A stretch of 54,950 nt of DNA, taken from Lachnospiraceae bacterium. Its GTDB lineage: Bacteria > Bacillota > Clostridia > Lachnospirales > Lachnospiraceae. Positions 26,332 to 33,743 of the stretch are shown here, piece by piece (within the stretch, counting starts at the first letter, position 1; the number at the start of each line of letters is the position of its first letter). The notes below the pieces were generated by a model. The model saw nothing but the letters and a program-made list of their open reading frames with translations, was not told where the DNA came from and searched no databases. The stretch spans positions 1 to 54,950 of the forward strand of contig CAJSZQ010000027.1 of NCBI GenBank assembly GCA_910574185.1, given 5' to 3'. The translations under genes were made by a program, and so were the position numbers.

Positions 26332-27057
26332 CTACTCTTCATTTCCTGTGGGAAATACTTTACCGCCGCACGCGCCGTTGGTGCAGGAAGCACAGCCGTC
26401 TGCACAGGAAGCGCTCTCCGGCGCCTTCTTGCCCTTCTTCGCCATATTGTTCTTTACCTTATTCTGCAATGCAGTAAGTCCTGCCAATACCAGGAATGCT
26501 CCCGGCGCCAGAATAAATATGGTGATTGGGGTATATCCTGCCTTCCCTGCCGCTTCATCCGCAAGGGGAAGAATCTGTGCTCCAAAAATCTTACCGGAAC
26601 CAATAATCTCACGTACAATACCGATTGCAGTCAATCCTACCGTAAATCCAAGACCCATTCCAATACCGTCAAAAATAGACAGAACCACCGGATTCTTGGA
26701 TGCATAGGATTCCGCACGTCCTAAAATAATACAGTTAACAACAATCAGAGGAATATAAATTCCAAGAGACGCATAGAGACTTGGAACAAATCCTTCCATC
26801 AAAAACTGTACAATCGTTACAAAGGATGCTACGACTACGATAAATGCCGGAACACGCACCGAATCCGGAATAATCTTACGCAGCATGGAAATCAGCATAT
26901 TAGAAAGTACCAGTACCACCGTCGTGGAAAGTCCCATACCAAGACCGTTAATCGCAGAGGTCGTAACCGCCAAAGTCGGACACATACCCAGCATCAGCAC
27001 GAAGGTAGGATTTTCTTTTACTAAACCGTTATATAATCTTTCAGTACAGCCATTCAT
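26332..27057 (-). CDS. rnfE: Rnf complex membrane subunit RnfE with Cys-rich C-terminal tail
   Basis: The 241-residue protein has six spans and the RnfE segments NPTFVLMLGMCPTLAVTTSA (about 15-34) and YIPLIVVNCIILGRAESYAS (about 105-124), with the Cys pair that holds the intramembrane cluster. I chose ATG at 27057 because AAGGAGGT is seven bases upstream. After the last span a 35-residue tail contains CADGCASCTNGACGG, four cysteines in 13 residues. I do not recall this tail as part of the core family, and it could bind metal or a cluster. The gene lies between rnfG and rnfA, 13 bases from the latter. Confidence 0.95.
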   Translation of the reverse strand: MNGCTERLYNGLVKENPTFVLMLGMCPTLAVTTSAINGLGMGLSTTVVLVLSNMLISMLRKIIPDSVRVPAFIVVVASFVTIVQFLMEGFVPSLYASLGIYIPLIVVNCIILGRAESYASKNPVVLSIFDGIGMGLGFTVGLTAIGIVREIIGSGKIFGAQILPLADEAAGKAGYTPITIFILAPGAFLVLAGLTALQNKVKNNMAKKGKKAPESASCADGCASCTNGACGGKVFPTGNEE

Positions 27058-27070
27058 TTTCACTACCTCC

Positions 27071-27652
27071 TTATAATAATTCACTGTTAAAATATGCAAG
27101 CGCGGTATTCACAGCGCCGGTAACCGCCCTGGATGTAATCGTAGCGCCGCTCAACGCGTCAATCGGCTCTCCGTCGCCTCCGTCCTTGGAGACTACAAAC
27201 TTCTCCGTCTGCTTGCCTTCATACTGGCCATAAAATTCAGGCTCTGCGGCCCGCATACCAAGGCCCGCCGTCTCGCTGATAGACAGAATGGAAACACCGT
27301 TCACTGTACCGTCGCTGGTAATCCCCACCGTTATCTGGATATTTCCGCCGTAGCCTTCGCTGTCTGTTACCGTAACAACATAACCCATATCGCCTACTGC
27401 GCATACTTCATCCACCGCAGCCAAAACGCCAAGACCCTCTGCCGCCGCTTTCGCCGCGTCTGCGTTCACATCCACCACTTCAAAATCATCCAGAGACGCT
27501 TCTGGAAACACCTGTTGCCACGCTTCCTTTTTTGAAGCGTCCTGAGCCTGTGCAATCGGCTCCTTGGTAATCTCATAGACCAGTCCTAAAAGCAGACCGG
27601 AAACTAATGTAATTGCCGTAAGAATTGCTGCATTTTTTACTATTTTATTCAT
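27071..27652 (-). CDS. rnfG: Rnf complex flavoprotein subunit RnfG
   Basis: The 193-residue protein has one N-terminal membrane span (about 7-27) and an extracytoplasmic FMN-binding domain. The flavinylation motif DALSGATITS carries the acceptor T171, which ApbE is expected to modify with FMN. The segment SISETAGLGMRAAEPEF is typical for the domain. Its first codon overlaps the rnfD stop, showing tight coupling. RnfG passes electrons between RnfD and the intramembrane cluster of RnfA/RnfE. Confidence 0.96.
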   Translation of the reverse strand: MNKIVKNAAILTAITLVSGLLLGLVYEITKEPIAQAQDASKKEAWQQVFPEASLDDFEVVDVNADAAKAAAEGLGVLAAVDEVCAVGDMGYVVTVTDSEGYGGNIQITVGITSDGTVNGVSILSISETAGLGMRAAEPEFYGQYEGKQTEKFVVSKDGGDGEPIDALSGATITSRAVTGAVNTALAYFNSELL

Positions 27653-28605
27653 TATTTCTCTCCTCCTTTACCGAATGGTTTTGGAAGAGTAACCCTCTCA
27701 ATCAGCGGAACTAAGAGGTTACTGATAATAATTGCATAGGATACTCCCTCTGCCGAACCGCCGAAGAGACGGAACAGACCGGTAAGCACACCCAGCAAAA
27801 TTCCAAATATAATCTGACCCTGTTTGGTAATCGGGGAAGTTACATAGTCTGTGGCCATAAACCATGCGCCAAGCATCAGACCTCCTCCACAGAGCTGAGC
27901 GGTAATATAGTTCGGATCGAAAAATCCCACGTCTGCAGCAGTAAACTGTCCAAAAATACCAACAAAGATTACAAAAGTTACAATGTATGTACCTGGAATG
28001 CGAAGATCAATGATTCCCATAAGAATCAGGAAAATCGCACCAATGATAATAGCAATCACAGAAGTCTCGCCAATGGTTCCAGGGATTCGTCCAATCAGCA
28101 TATCCATGGAATTAACGCTTGACATAGAGCCTTCCTTGATATATGCAAGAGGCGTAGGCCCTGTCTCGCCGTCATAGATAAATCTTGTCATAGGTCCGGT
28201 AAATGAAATCAGCAGGAAACATCTTGCACCAAGCGCCGGATTCATAAAGTTTTGTCCCAGGCCTCCGAATAACTGTTTTACAATCAGAATACCGAACACA
28301 CTACCAAGAGCGCCCATCCACAGCGGCGCTGTAGGAGGCATATTCAGTCCCAGTAAAAGACCGGTTACAACTGCGCTGAAATCACCAATTGTAATCTTCT
28401 TGTGCATCAGTTTCTCATAGATATATTCTGTCAATACAGCCGCCGCCGTTGTCACAATCAACATCAGCAGCGCATTCATTCCAAAGTTATAAACTCCAAA
28501 TGCAGATGCAGGCAACAGAGCAATCGTTACCATGAGCATAATATTGCTGGAGGTAATCTTGGAACGTATATGCGGTGAAGACGAAATATTTAATTTATTC
28601 TCCAC
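27652..28605 (-). CDS. rnfD: Rnf complex membrane flavoprotein subunit RnfD
   Basis: The 317-residue polytopic protein has about nine spans and conserved segments SSPHIRSKIT (9-18), GLGQNFMNPALGARCFLLI (about 115-133) and ETGPTPLAYIKEG. In that last segment T151 is at the position where RnfD proteins carry covalent FMN. Together with RnfG it forms the flavin part of the electron path and probably part of the ion-translocating channel. It lies 25 bases after rnfC. Confidence 0.96.
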   Translation of the reverse strand: MENKLNISSSPHIRSKITSSNIMLMVTIALLPASAFGVYNFGMNALLMLIVTTAAAVLTEYIYEKLMHKKITIGDFSAVVTGLLLGLNMPPTAPLWMGALGSVFGILIVKQLFGGLGQNFMNPALGARCFLLISFTGPMTRFIYDGETGPTPLAYIKEGSMSSVNSMDMLIGRIPGTIGETSVIAIIIGAIFLILMGIIDLRIPGTYIVTFVIFVGIFGQFTAADVGFFDPNYITAQLCGGGLMLGAWFMATDYVTSPITKQGQIIFGILLGVLTGLFRLFGGSAEGVSYAIIISNLLVPLIERVTLPKPFGKGGEK

Positions 28606-28630
28606 TTTTGTTCACCTCTTCCTCTCTTTG

Positions 28631-29950
28631 TTATTTCTTTCTGCGGTTCGCAAGAACAATCTTTCTCATGGAACCAATCGCCTGTTTCAGCGGTCTCTTA
28701 GCCGGACATACATAGCTGCAGGAACCGCACTCCACGCACTCCATACCTTCCATCTTCGTAAATGCTTCCTCATTGTGATGCTGGGCATAATCTGCCAGCC
28801 TAGAAGGAATAATTCTGCTTGGGCAGGCCTCCACACAGCGTCCGCAATTGATGCAGGCCGTCTCTTCCAACCCCTTTACCGGGTCCTTTAAAAAGCTCAG
28901 AATGGAAGAAGATGTCTTTGTTACCGGAACATCCAGAGTAAACATTGCAAATCCCATCATCGGTCCGCCGGAAATCACCTTCTCTGGCTCTTCCTTAAAT
29001 CCGCCTGCGGCTTCCACAAGCTCCGTCTGGTTCATCCCGAAAGGAGCCCTGAAATTCCCCGGCTTATTCACTGCATCGCCGCTTACAGTCACAATACGCT
29101 CAATCGAAGGCATACCTTTTACTACTGCCTGATATACGTTAATCATTGTCTCCACATTATCTACAACACAGCCTGCGTCCGCCGGCAGCATCGTAGAATT
29201 AATGGCTCTTCCGGTCGTAGCATAGATAAGCTGACGCTCAGCTCCCTGAGGATACTTGGTCTTAAGAGCCATAACTTCCATCCGGGGCTCGTCCTTCGTT
29301 AGCTCCTTGAGCTTTTCGATACAATCCGGCTTATTATCCTCCACACCGAAGATTCCCTTGGCCTTATCAAATACAGACAGAATGACCTTCATACCTCCTA
29401 CTAACAGCTCCGGAGTCTCCATCATCCTTCTATAGTCAGCCGTAATATAGGGCTCGCACTCCGCACAGTTTGCGATAATATAGTCAATCTTCTCCGGCTC
29501 CTTGGGAGACAGCTTCACTCTGGTTGGAAATCCTGCGCCGCCCATACCGACAACTCCGGCCTCACCGATTGCGCCTAAGATTTCTTCCTTTGTCATCTCC
29601 TCCAAAGGCTTAACAGGAGCATACTCCACTTCCTCATACTCGCCGTCATTCTCAACCACAATACAGTTAACCTTCGCGCCTGTCGGATTAAAATGAGGTT
29701 CAATCGCCTTTACGGTCCCTGATACGGATGCATAAATAGGCGCAGACACAAAACCGCCTGCTTCTGCAATCTTCTGCCCCCGAAGCACCCTGTCGCCCTT
29801 TGCAACAATCGGTGATGCCGGAGCTCCGATATGCTGAGAAAGCGGATATACCAGGTCGCCCTTCGGCTTCACATCAACAATAGCCGCATCCTTTGCCAGG
29901 CGCTTGCCGTCATCTGGGTGAATACCACCCCTAAATGTTAACAGTGCCAT
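28631..29950 (-). CDS. rnfC: Rnf complex NADH-binding subunit RnfC
   Basis: The 439-residue cytoplasmic subunit starts with the RnfC pattern MALLTFRGGIHPDDGKRLAK. It has the NADH/FMN-binding region VGMGGAGFPTRVKLSPKEP (about 133-151) and two ferredoxin-like 4Fe-4S motifs, CINCGRCVEACPSRI and CVECGSCSYVCPAKR, near the C-terminus. It exchanges electrons with NAD. As the first gene of rnfCDGEAB it follows a leader of about 120 bases that folds like a riboswitch. The RBS region GGAAGGAAGGGAAAAAGG is purine-only and unusually long. Confidence 0.96.
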   Translation of the reverse strand: MALLTFRGGIHPDDGKRLAKDAAIVDVKPKGDLVYPLSQHIGAPASPIVAKGDRVLRGQKIAEAGGFVSAPIYASVSGTVKAIEPHFNPTGAKVNCIVVENDGEYEEVEYAPVKPLEEMTKEEILGAIGEAGVVGMGGAGFPTRVKLSPKEPEKIDYIIANCAECEPYITADYRRMMETPELLVGGMKVILSVFDKAKGIFGVEDNKPDCIEKLKELTKDEPRMEVMALKTKYPQGAERQLIYATTGRAINSTMLPADAGCVVDNVETMINVYQAVVKGMPSIERIVTVSGDAVNKPGNFRAPFGMNQTELVEAAGGFKEEPEKVISGGPMMGFAMFTLDVPVTKTSSSILSFLKDPVKGLEETACINCGRCVEACPSRIIPSRLADYAQHHNEEAFTKMEGMECVECGSCSYVCPAKRPLKQAIGSMRKIVLANRRKK

Positions 29951-29984
29951 CCTTTTTCCCTTCCTTCCTTTAAAATCCTTTATT

Positions 29985-30086
29985 TATACTTATCGGACTA
30001 TTCATGCCTGATAAGGTATACCCTCCAGACATACTTTTGCACACGCCCCTTCAGGGGCAGGCGTGACAGTATGCCCTTGGATATAC
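29985..30086 (-). promoter_or_regulatory. Structured 5-prime leader of rnfC, riboswitch-like
   Basis: Three stacked helices can form in the transcript. P1 pairs 30079-30086 with 30016-30022, P2 pairs AGTATG (30068-30073) with CATACT (30030-30035), and P3 pairs GGCGTG (30060-30065) with CACGCC (30042-30047). Unequal internal loops lie between them. The downstream strand of P1 (30016-30020) can instead pair within a second hairpin formed by 30010-30020 and 29985-29994, so the two forms exclude each other, the usual riboswitch layout. No T run follows, so control would be by translation or an unseen signal. The ligand is not known from sequence. Confidence 0.5.
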
Positions 30087-30109
30087 TATACAAGAAAATG
30101 CTCTGTCAA
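30080..30109 (-). promoter_or_regulatory. Predicted promoter of the rnf operon
   Basis: A consensus TTGACA (-35, 30109-30104) is followed after 15 to 18 bases by the AT-rich TATAGTATATC, which offers several overlapping -10 hexamers (30090-30080). Transcription would start just before the structured leader. Confidence 0.55.
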
Positions 30110-30153
30110 TCCAGATAATCAGAGACAATTTATTGTATATTTCGAGAAACATC

Positions 30154-30192
30154 TTGTCGGTAATTTAACAGATTTTGTTGTTAATTTAACGT
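30154..30192. promoter_or_regulatory. Two Rex-like 18-bp sites upstream of the rnf promoter
   Basis: TTGTCG-N6-TAACAG (30154-30171) and TTGTTG-N6-TAACGT (30175-30192) each match nine of the twelve defined positions of the Rex consensus TTGTTA-N6-TAACAA. They are 21 bp apart, on the same helix face. They lie 45 to 88 bases upstream of the -35 box, which is unusual for a repressor site. Confidence 0.35.
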
Positions 30193-30213
30193 TTTTTACC
30201 TTAACAAACACAG

Positions 30214-30244
30214 AAAGATAGAGACCTGTAACGCCCCTATCTTT
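30214..30244 (-). terminator. Candidate terminator after the S1 gene
   Basis: AAAGATAG and CTATCTTT form an 8-bp stem about 75 bases beyond the stop codon of the S1 gene. The following minus-strand sequence is only moderately T-rich, so termination may be partial. Confidence 0.45.
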
Positions 30245-30320
30245 ACCGTTTATAATATTACCATCCCAGAACAAAATACGATTCAGACGCCTTCGCAATC
30301 AATGAAAGCTTTCAAAAAAC

Positions 30321-31412
30321 TTACGCCTCTGTATCTTCTGAATCATAAGATGCCGGCGCTTCTGACTCAAGCGCCTTGATACTTAAGCTAATCTTCTTCT
30401 CCGCCTCGTTCAAGTCTACAATTTTTGCTGTGATTTCCTGACCTACCGACAATCTGTCAGAAGGCTTCTCCACATGTTCGCGGGAAATCTGGGATACATG
30501 AAGCAATGCATCTACACCTGGCGCCAACTCAACAAAAGCGCCAAAGTCTGTCATTCTTGCAACCCTTCCTGTAATCTCTGTTCCTACTGCGTAATCCTCC
30601 ACTGCATTCGCCCATGGATTAGTCTCCGGGAACTTCAGACTAAGAGCAATCTTCGTGTCACGAATATCCTTCACCAGTACTTTCAGCTTCTCGCCTACCT
30701 GGAATACCTTCTTTGGATTCTCAATCCTTCCCCATGACATCTCGGACACATGCAAGAGTCCATCAACGCCGCCAAGGTCGATAAACGCACCGAAATCAGT
30801 AATATTCTTAACAATACCTTCCACTGTATCTCCGACGTTGAGATTCGCAAAAAGTTCTCTCTGCTTCGCCGCTCTCTCAGCAACCAAAAGCTGTCTCCTG
30901 TCTCCGATTACGCGGTTTCTTCTTGGATTAAATTCGCTGATAACAAATTCAATCTCCTGTCCCTGATACTTGTTCAAATCCTTCTCGTATGTATCTGAAA
31001 CAAGACTTGCCGGAATAAATACTCTAGCCTCATCCACAACAACGCTCAGGCCTCCGCCAAGAATCTGTACAACAGGCGCTTTCAAAACTTCTTTGTTCTC
31101 AAAAGCTTCTCTCAGTCTCTCGTTGCCCCTCTCGGCAACCAGTCTCTTATACGTCAATAACACCTGACCTTCCCCGTCATTCACCTTCAGAACTTTAACA
31201 GTCATCGGATCACCAACTGATACCATGGTTGTAAGATCAGCATTCGACTCGTTGGTATATTCACTTCTCGTAATAATTCCGTCAGCCTTGTAACCTATAT
31301 TTAAAATAATCTCATCAGGCTTAACATCGATGACGGTGCCGTCTACCACCTCTCCATTGCGTATCGTCTTGAATGATTCTTCCAACATCTGTTCAAAAGT
31401 TAATTCTGACAT
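30321..31412 (-). CDS. S1 RNA-binding domain protein (ribosomal protein S1-like)
   Basis: The 363-residue protein has four S1 repeats. The last two are clearest: VEGIVKNITDFGAFIDLGGV with DGLLHVSEMSW, and ITGRVARMTDFGAFVELAPG with DALLHVSQIS. Two more degenerate repeats lie at about 15-85 and 100-165. It is expected to bind mRNA and aid translation initiation. ATG at 31412 has GAGGAGGT eight bases upstream. The gene starts inside the end of ispH, overlapping by 20 bases in a different frame. In many Clostridia the two are fused into one IspH-S1 protein. Here they are separate but overlapping. Confidence 0.92.
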   Translation of the reverse strand: MSELTFEQMLEESFKTIRNGEVVDGTVIDVKPDEIILNIGYKADGIITRSEYTNESNADLTTMVSVGDPMTVKVLKVNDGEGQVLLTYKRLVAERGNERLREAFENKEVLKAPVVQILGGGLSVVVDEARVFIPASLVSDTYEKDLNKYQGQEIEFVISEFNPRRNRVIGDRRQLLVAERAAKQRELFANLNVGDTVEGIVKNITDFGAFIDLGGVDGLLHVSEMSWGRIENPKKVFQVGEKLKVLVKDIRDTKIALSLKFPETNPWANAVEDYAVGTEITGRVARMTDFGAFVELAPGVDALLHVSQISREHVEKPSDRLSVGQEITAKIVDLNEAEKKISLSIKALESEAPASYDSEDTEA

Positions 31413-32247
31413 AATTTTGAACCTCCTCAATTATTTTATTGGGCGTGGATGCCCCTGCTGTAATACCTACTGTTTCCACGGACCTTAATTGATTCACATT
31501 CAAATCGTCAAGTGTCTGTATATAGTACGTATTGTTACATGCATGATCGCATATTTCAAATAGCTTCTGGGTATTGGAACTATGCCTGTCTCCTACGATA
31601 ATCATCGCGTCTACCCTGTCTGCAATGCGGGCCGCCTCTTCCTGTCGTTCTTTCGTAGCATTGCAAATCGTATTTAAAACAACTATATCATAACCCTTTT
31701 TTGAAATAATTTCAACCAATTCTTTGAATTTATTGTAATTATATGTCGTCTGAGCCACTATACACACCCTGCTGCCGCCTGGCAGAGCAAGATTCTCAGC
31801 GTCCTCTACCGTAGAAACCACCGTAGATTCCCTGCCTGCCCATCCTTTGATTCCCTCCACCTCCGGGTGGTCGGCATTCCCAACAATTACCAGAAATCTT
31901 CCCCTTGCTTCCTCCTCCATAGCAACACGATGGATTTTTTTCACATAAGGGCAGGTAGCGTCCACATAAGAAATCCCAGAGGCGTCCATCCTGTCACAGA
32001 CCCTTTTGGGAACCCCATGAGAACGAATAATCACAATTCCATCCTTCGCCTCTTCCAACTCCTCTTCGCTCCTAAGAACCCTTACGCCCCGTTTCTCCAT
32101 ATCCCGGATAACTTCTGCATTGTGTATAATCGGCCCGTAAGTATAAATCCTCCTGTCCGGATTCTCCTTGAGCTGCTGATACACCGTATCCACAGCCCGC
32201 TTCACCCCAAAACAAAACCCGGCCTTCTCCGCAAGTATAACCTCCAT
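31393..32247 (-). CDS. ispH: 4-hydroxy-3-methylbut-2-enyl diphosphate reductase
   Basis: The 284-residue Fe-S enzyme catalyses the last step of the MEP isoprenoid pathway, forming IPP and DMAPP. Its cluster cysteines are in AGFCFGVKRAV (C12), VDATCPYVKKIH and NTICNATKERQEEA. Substrate-binding motifs are IIHNAEVIRD, RSHGVPK, QTTYNYNKF and SSNTQKLFEI. AAGGAG close to the ATG supports the start. It lies between cmk and the S1 gene, the usual Clostridia order cmk-ispH-S1. Confidence 0.96.
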   Translation of the reverse strand: MEVILAEKAGFCFGVKRAVDTVYQQLKENPDRRIYTYGPIIHNAEVIRDMEKRGVRVLRSEEELEEAKDGIVIIRSHGVPKRVCDRMDASGISYVDATCPYVKKIHRVAMEEEARGRFLVIVGNADHPEVEGIKGWAGRESTVVSTVEDAENLALPGGSRVCIVAQTTYNYNKFKELVEIISKKGYDIVVLNTICNATKERQEEAARIADRVDAMIIVGDRHSSNTQKLFEICDHACNNTYYIQTLDDLNVNQLRSVETVGITAGASTPNKIIEEVQNYVRINF

Positions 32248-32293
32248 ACTCCTTCTTTATCCTTCCTCTTTTCAATTTCCGTCCTTCCTTACG

Positions 32294-32349
32294 CCGCCTG
32301 AACTGCAATATGGCAGGAAGGGCATTTGTTTGCAGACCAGAGCAGGCGG
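32294..32349 (-). other. Hairpin between cmk and ispH
   Basis: CCGCCTG and CAGGCGG, with an inner CTGCAA/TTGCAG pairing, can fold in the 121-base gap. No T run follows, so it is more likely an RNA-processing or stability structure than a terminator. Confidence 0.35.
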
Positions 32350-32368
32350 TGCAAGGACGAAAACACAT

Positions 32369-33025
32369 CTATTCACACAATTCTAGGATTGCTTCCGTCA
32401 CTTCTTCAATACTCATTGCAGAACTGTCCACTAGCACCGCGTCCTCCGCTTTCTTAAGCGGCGCGTTATCTCTCGTCATATCTCTGTAATCCCGCTCCTG
32501 AATATCAGCGGCAATCTGCTCCATATCACAGGAAATACCTTTTGCAGCCAGCTCGTCGTATCTTCTCTTTGCGCGAGTCTCTACACTGGCCGTAAGATAA
32601 ACCTTTACATTTGCATCCGGCAGAATATTCGTCCCGATATCCCTTCCGTCCATGACAACATCCTTTTCTCTTGCAAGGCTCCTCTGTAACATAAGAAGCT
32701 TCTCTCTCACCTCCGGAATCGGCGAACTCTTAGAAGCCATATCTCCAACCGCTTCTTCCCTAAGCTTCCCCGTAACATTCTCACCGTTTAAGTAAATCTG
32801 CTGCACACCGTCCTCATATCCAATACTTACATCCGCATCCTGACATGCCCGGATAATCCCTTCCCTGTCCTCTGGGTGAATCCCGTTTTTCAGAAAATGA
32901 ATGGCAAGTCCCCGATACATCGCCCCGGTATCTACATAGATAAATCCCTTCTTCTGTGCCACCCGCTTCGCGACGGTGCTTTTCCCTGCCCCGGCAGGTC
33001 CGTCAATCGCTATATTATATCCCAT
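32369..33025 (-). CDS. cmk: Cytidylate kinase
   Basis: The 218-residue kinase phosphorylates CMP and dCMP. The P-loop is GPAGAGKSTVAK (about residues 9-20). CMP-binding parts are YVDTGAMYRGLA (about 30-41), VVMDGRDIGTNILPDA and the lid segment RRYDELAAKG. The length and all motifs are those of the bacterial monofunctional enzyme. It heads the cmk-ispH-S1 group and follows the YcxB-like gene by 21 bases. Confidence 0.96.
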   Translation of the reverse strand: MGYNIAIDGPAGAGKSTVAKRVAQKKGFIYVDTGAMYRGLAIHFLKNGIHPEDREGIIRACQDADVSIGYEDGVQQIYLNGENVTGKLREEAVGDMASKSSPIPEVREKLLMLQRSLAREKDVVMDGRDIGTNILPDANVKVYLTASVETRAKRRYDELAAKGISCDMEQIAADIQERDYRDMTRDNAPLKKAEDAVLVDSSAMSIEEVTEAILELCE

Positions 33026-33046
33026 ATCTTACGCGCCTTTCTATTA

Positions 33047-33490
33047 TTATAACAGTTTAATTCCCTTCGTAACCTTCACACAACGCTCCAGAAGAAATTT
33101 CTTCAAATCTGCAAGGCTTCTTCCCCTCACGCTGCCTTTCTTCAAGGCGAGGAAAGATTCCTTCTTTCGATTTTTACCCGCCACAAAAACCAGAGTTGTG
33201 TCCGTCTCAAACATCGCTTCAATCTCAGAATATTGATATTCCTGAATCACGTCTCCTGTGGTACATACAAAATGGTTCTCAAAAAATTCAGCCTTAATGT
33301 TCCGTTCTCTGCGGCTGATTTTTCGGATTTCTTTCCAGCGCTCATCCGCTTTCTCCTGCGCCTTCCCTCGGATATCCGGGGATTTAAATATTCCCAGTCT
33401 CTTTGAATTTTTATACTTATAATAGGCGTCAAACATCTCCTCAACCGCCTTCTTTGACTCTCTGTACTCCATATAAAATATCGCTTCCAC
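33047..33490 (-). CDS. YcxB-like protein without membrane spans
   Basis: The 147-residue protein ends with a YcxB-type beta domain (AEFFENHFVCTTGDVIQEYQ, about 67-86, then YSEIEAMFETDTTLVFVAG). A basic N-terminal half occupies the place where family members usually have two membrane spans. It may be a soluble variant or a truncated form that kept only the C-terminal domain. An inner Met at residue 7 could also be the start. The function of YcxB proteins is unknown. Family copy B of the structured repeat lies just upstream. Confidence 0.6.
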   Translation of the reverse strand: MEAIFYMEYRESKKAVEEMFDAYYKYKNSKRLGIFKSPDIRGKAQEKADERWKEIRKISRRERNIKAEFFENHFVCTTGDVIQEYQYSEIEAMFETDTTLVFVAGKNRKKESFLALKKGSVRGRSLADLKKFLLERCVKVTKGIKLL

Positions 33491-33518
33491 TTATTTTCTC
33501 TCCTTTATCTCTCATCGT

Positions 33519-33742
33519 AACTGTCCGCAGAGTGTCTGGCCTGCCCGGAAAGCTTAGCTGCAGGAAGCCGGGCAATTCAGAGACGTTCTTAATGAAAGTG
33601 AAATCAGTGCTTACATAGTCTTAGGAGCGAAGGCATTCCTGAGCTTCTTAGACTATGTTAATACTGAGTTCACTGGAATGTTGTCTCGCCCGGCTTCCTG
33701 CAGCTAAGCTTTCCGGGCAGGCCAGACACTCTGCGGACAGTT
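33519..33742. repeat. Structured element with conserved core, family 1, copy B
   Basis: Perfect 55-base arms (33519-33573 and 33688-33742) enclose GACGTTCTTAATGAAAGTGA, a long hairpin whose tip is CGAAGGCATTCCTGAG (33628-33643), and CACTGGAATGTTGTC. Pairs that differ from copy C are matched on the opposite strand, for example AGTGAA/TTCACT here against AGCGAA/TTCGCT there. The right arm ends one base before the stop codon of the flavoprotein gene, so it also forms that gene's 3-prime hairpin. It fills almost the whole 253-base gap. Confidence 0.9.
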
Positions 33743-33743
33743 A

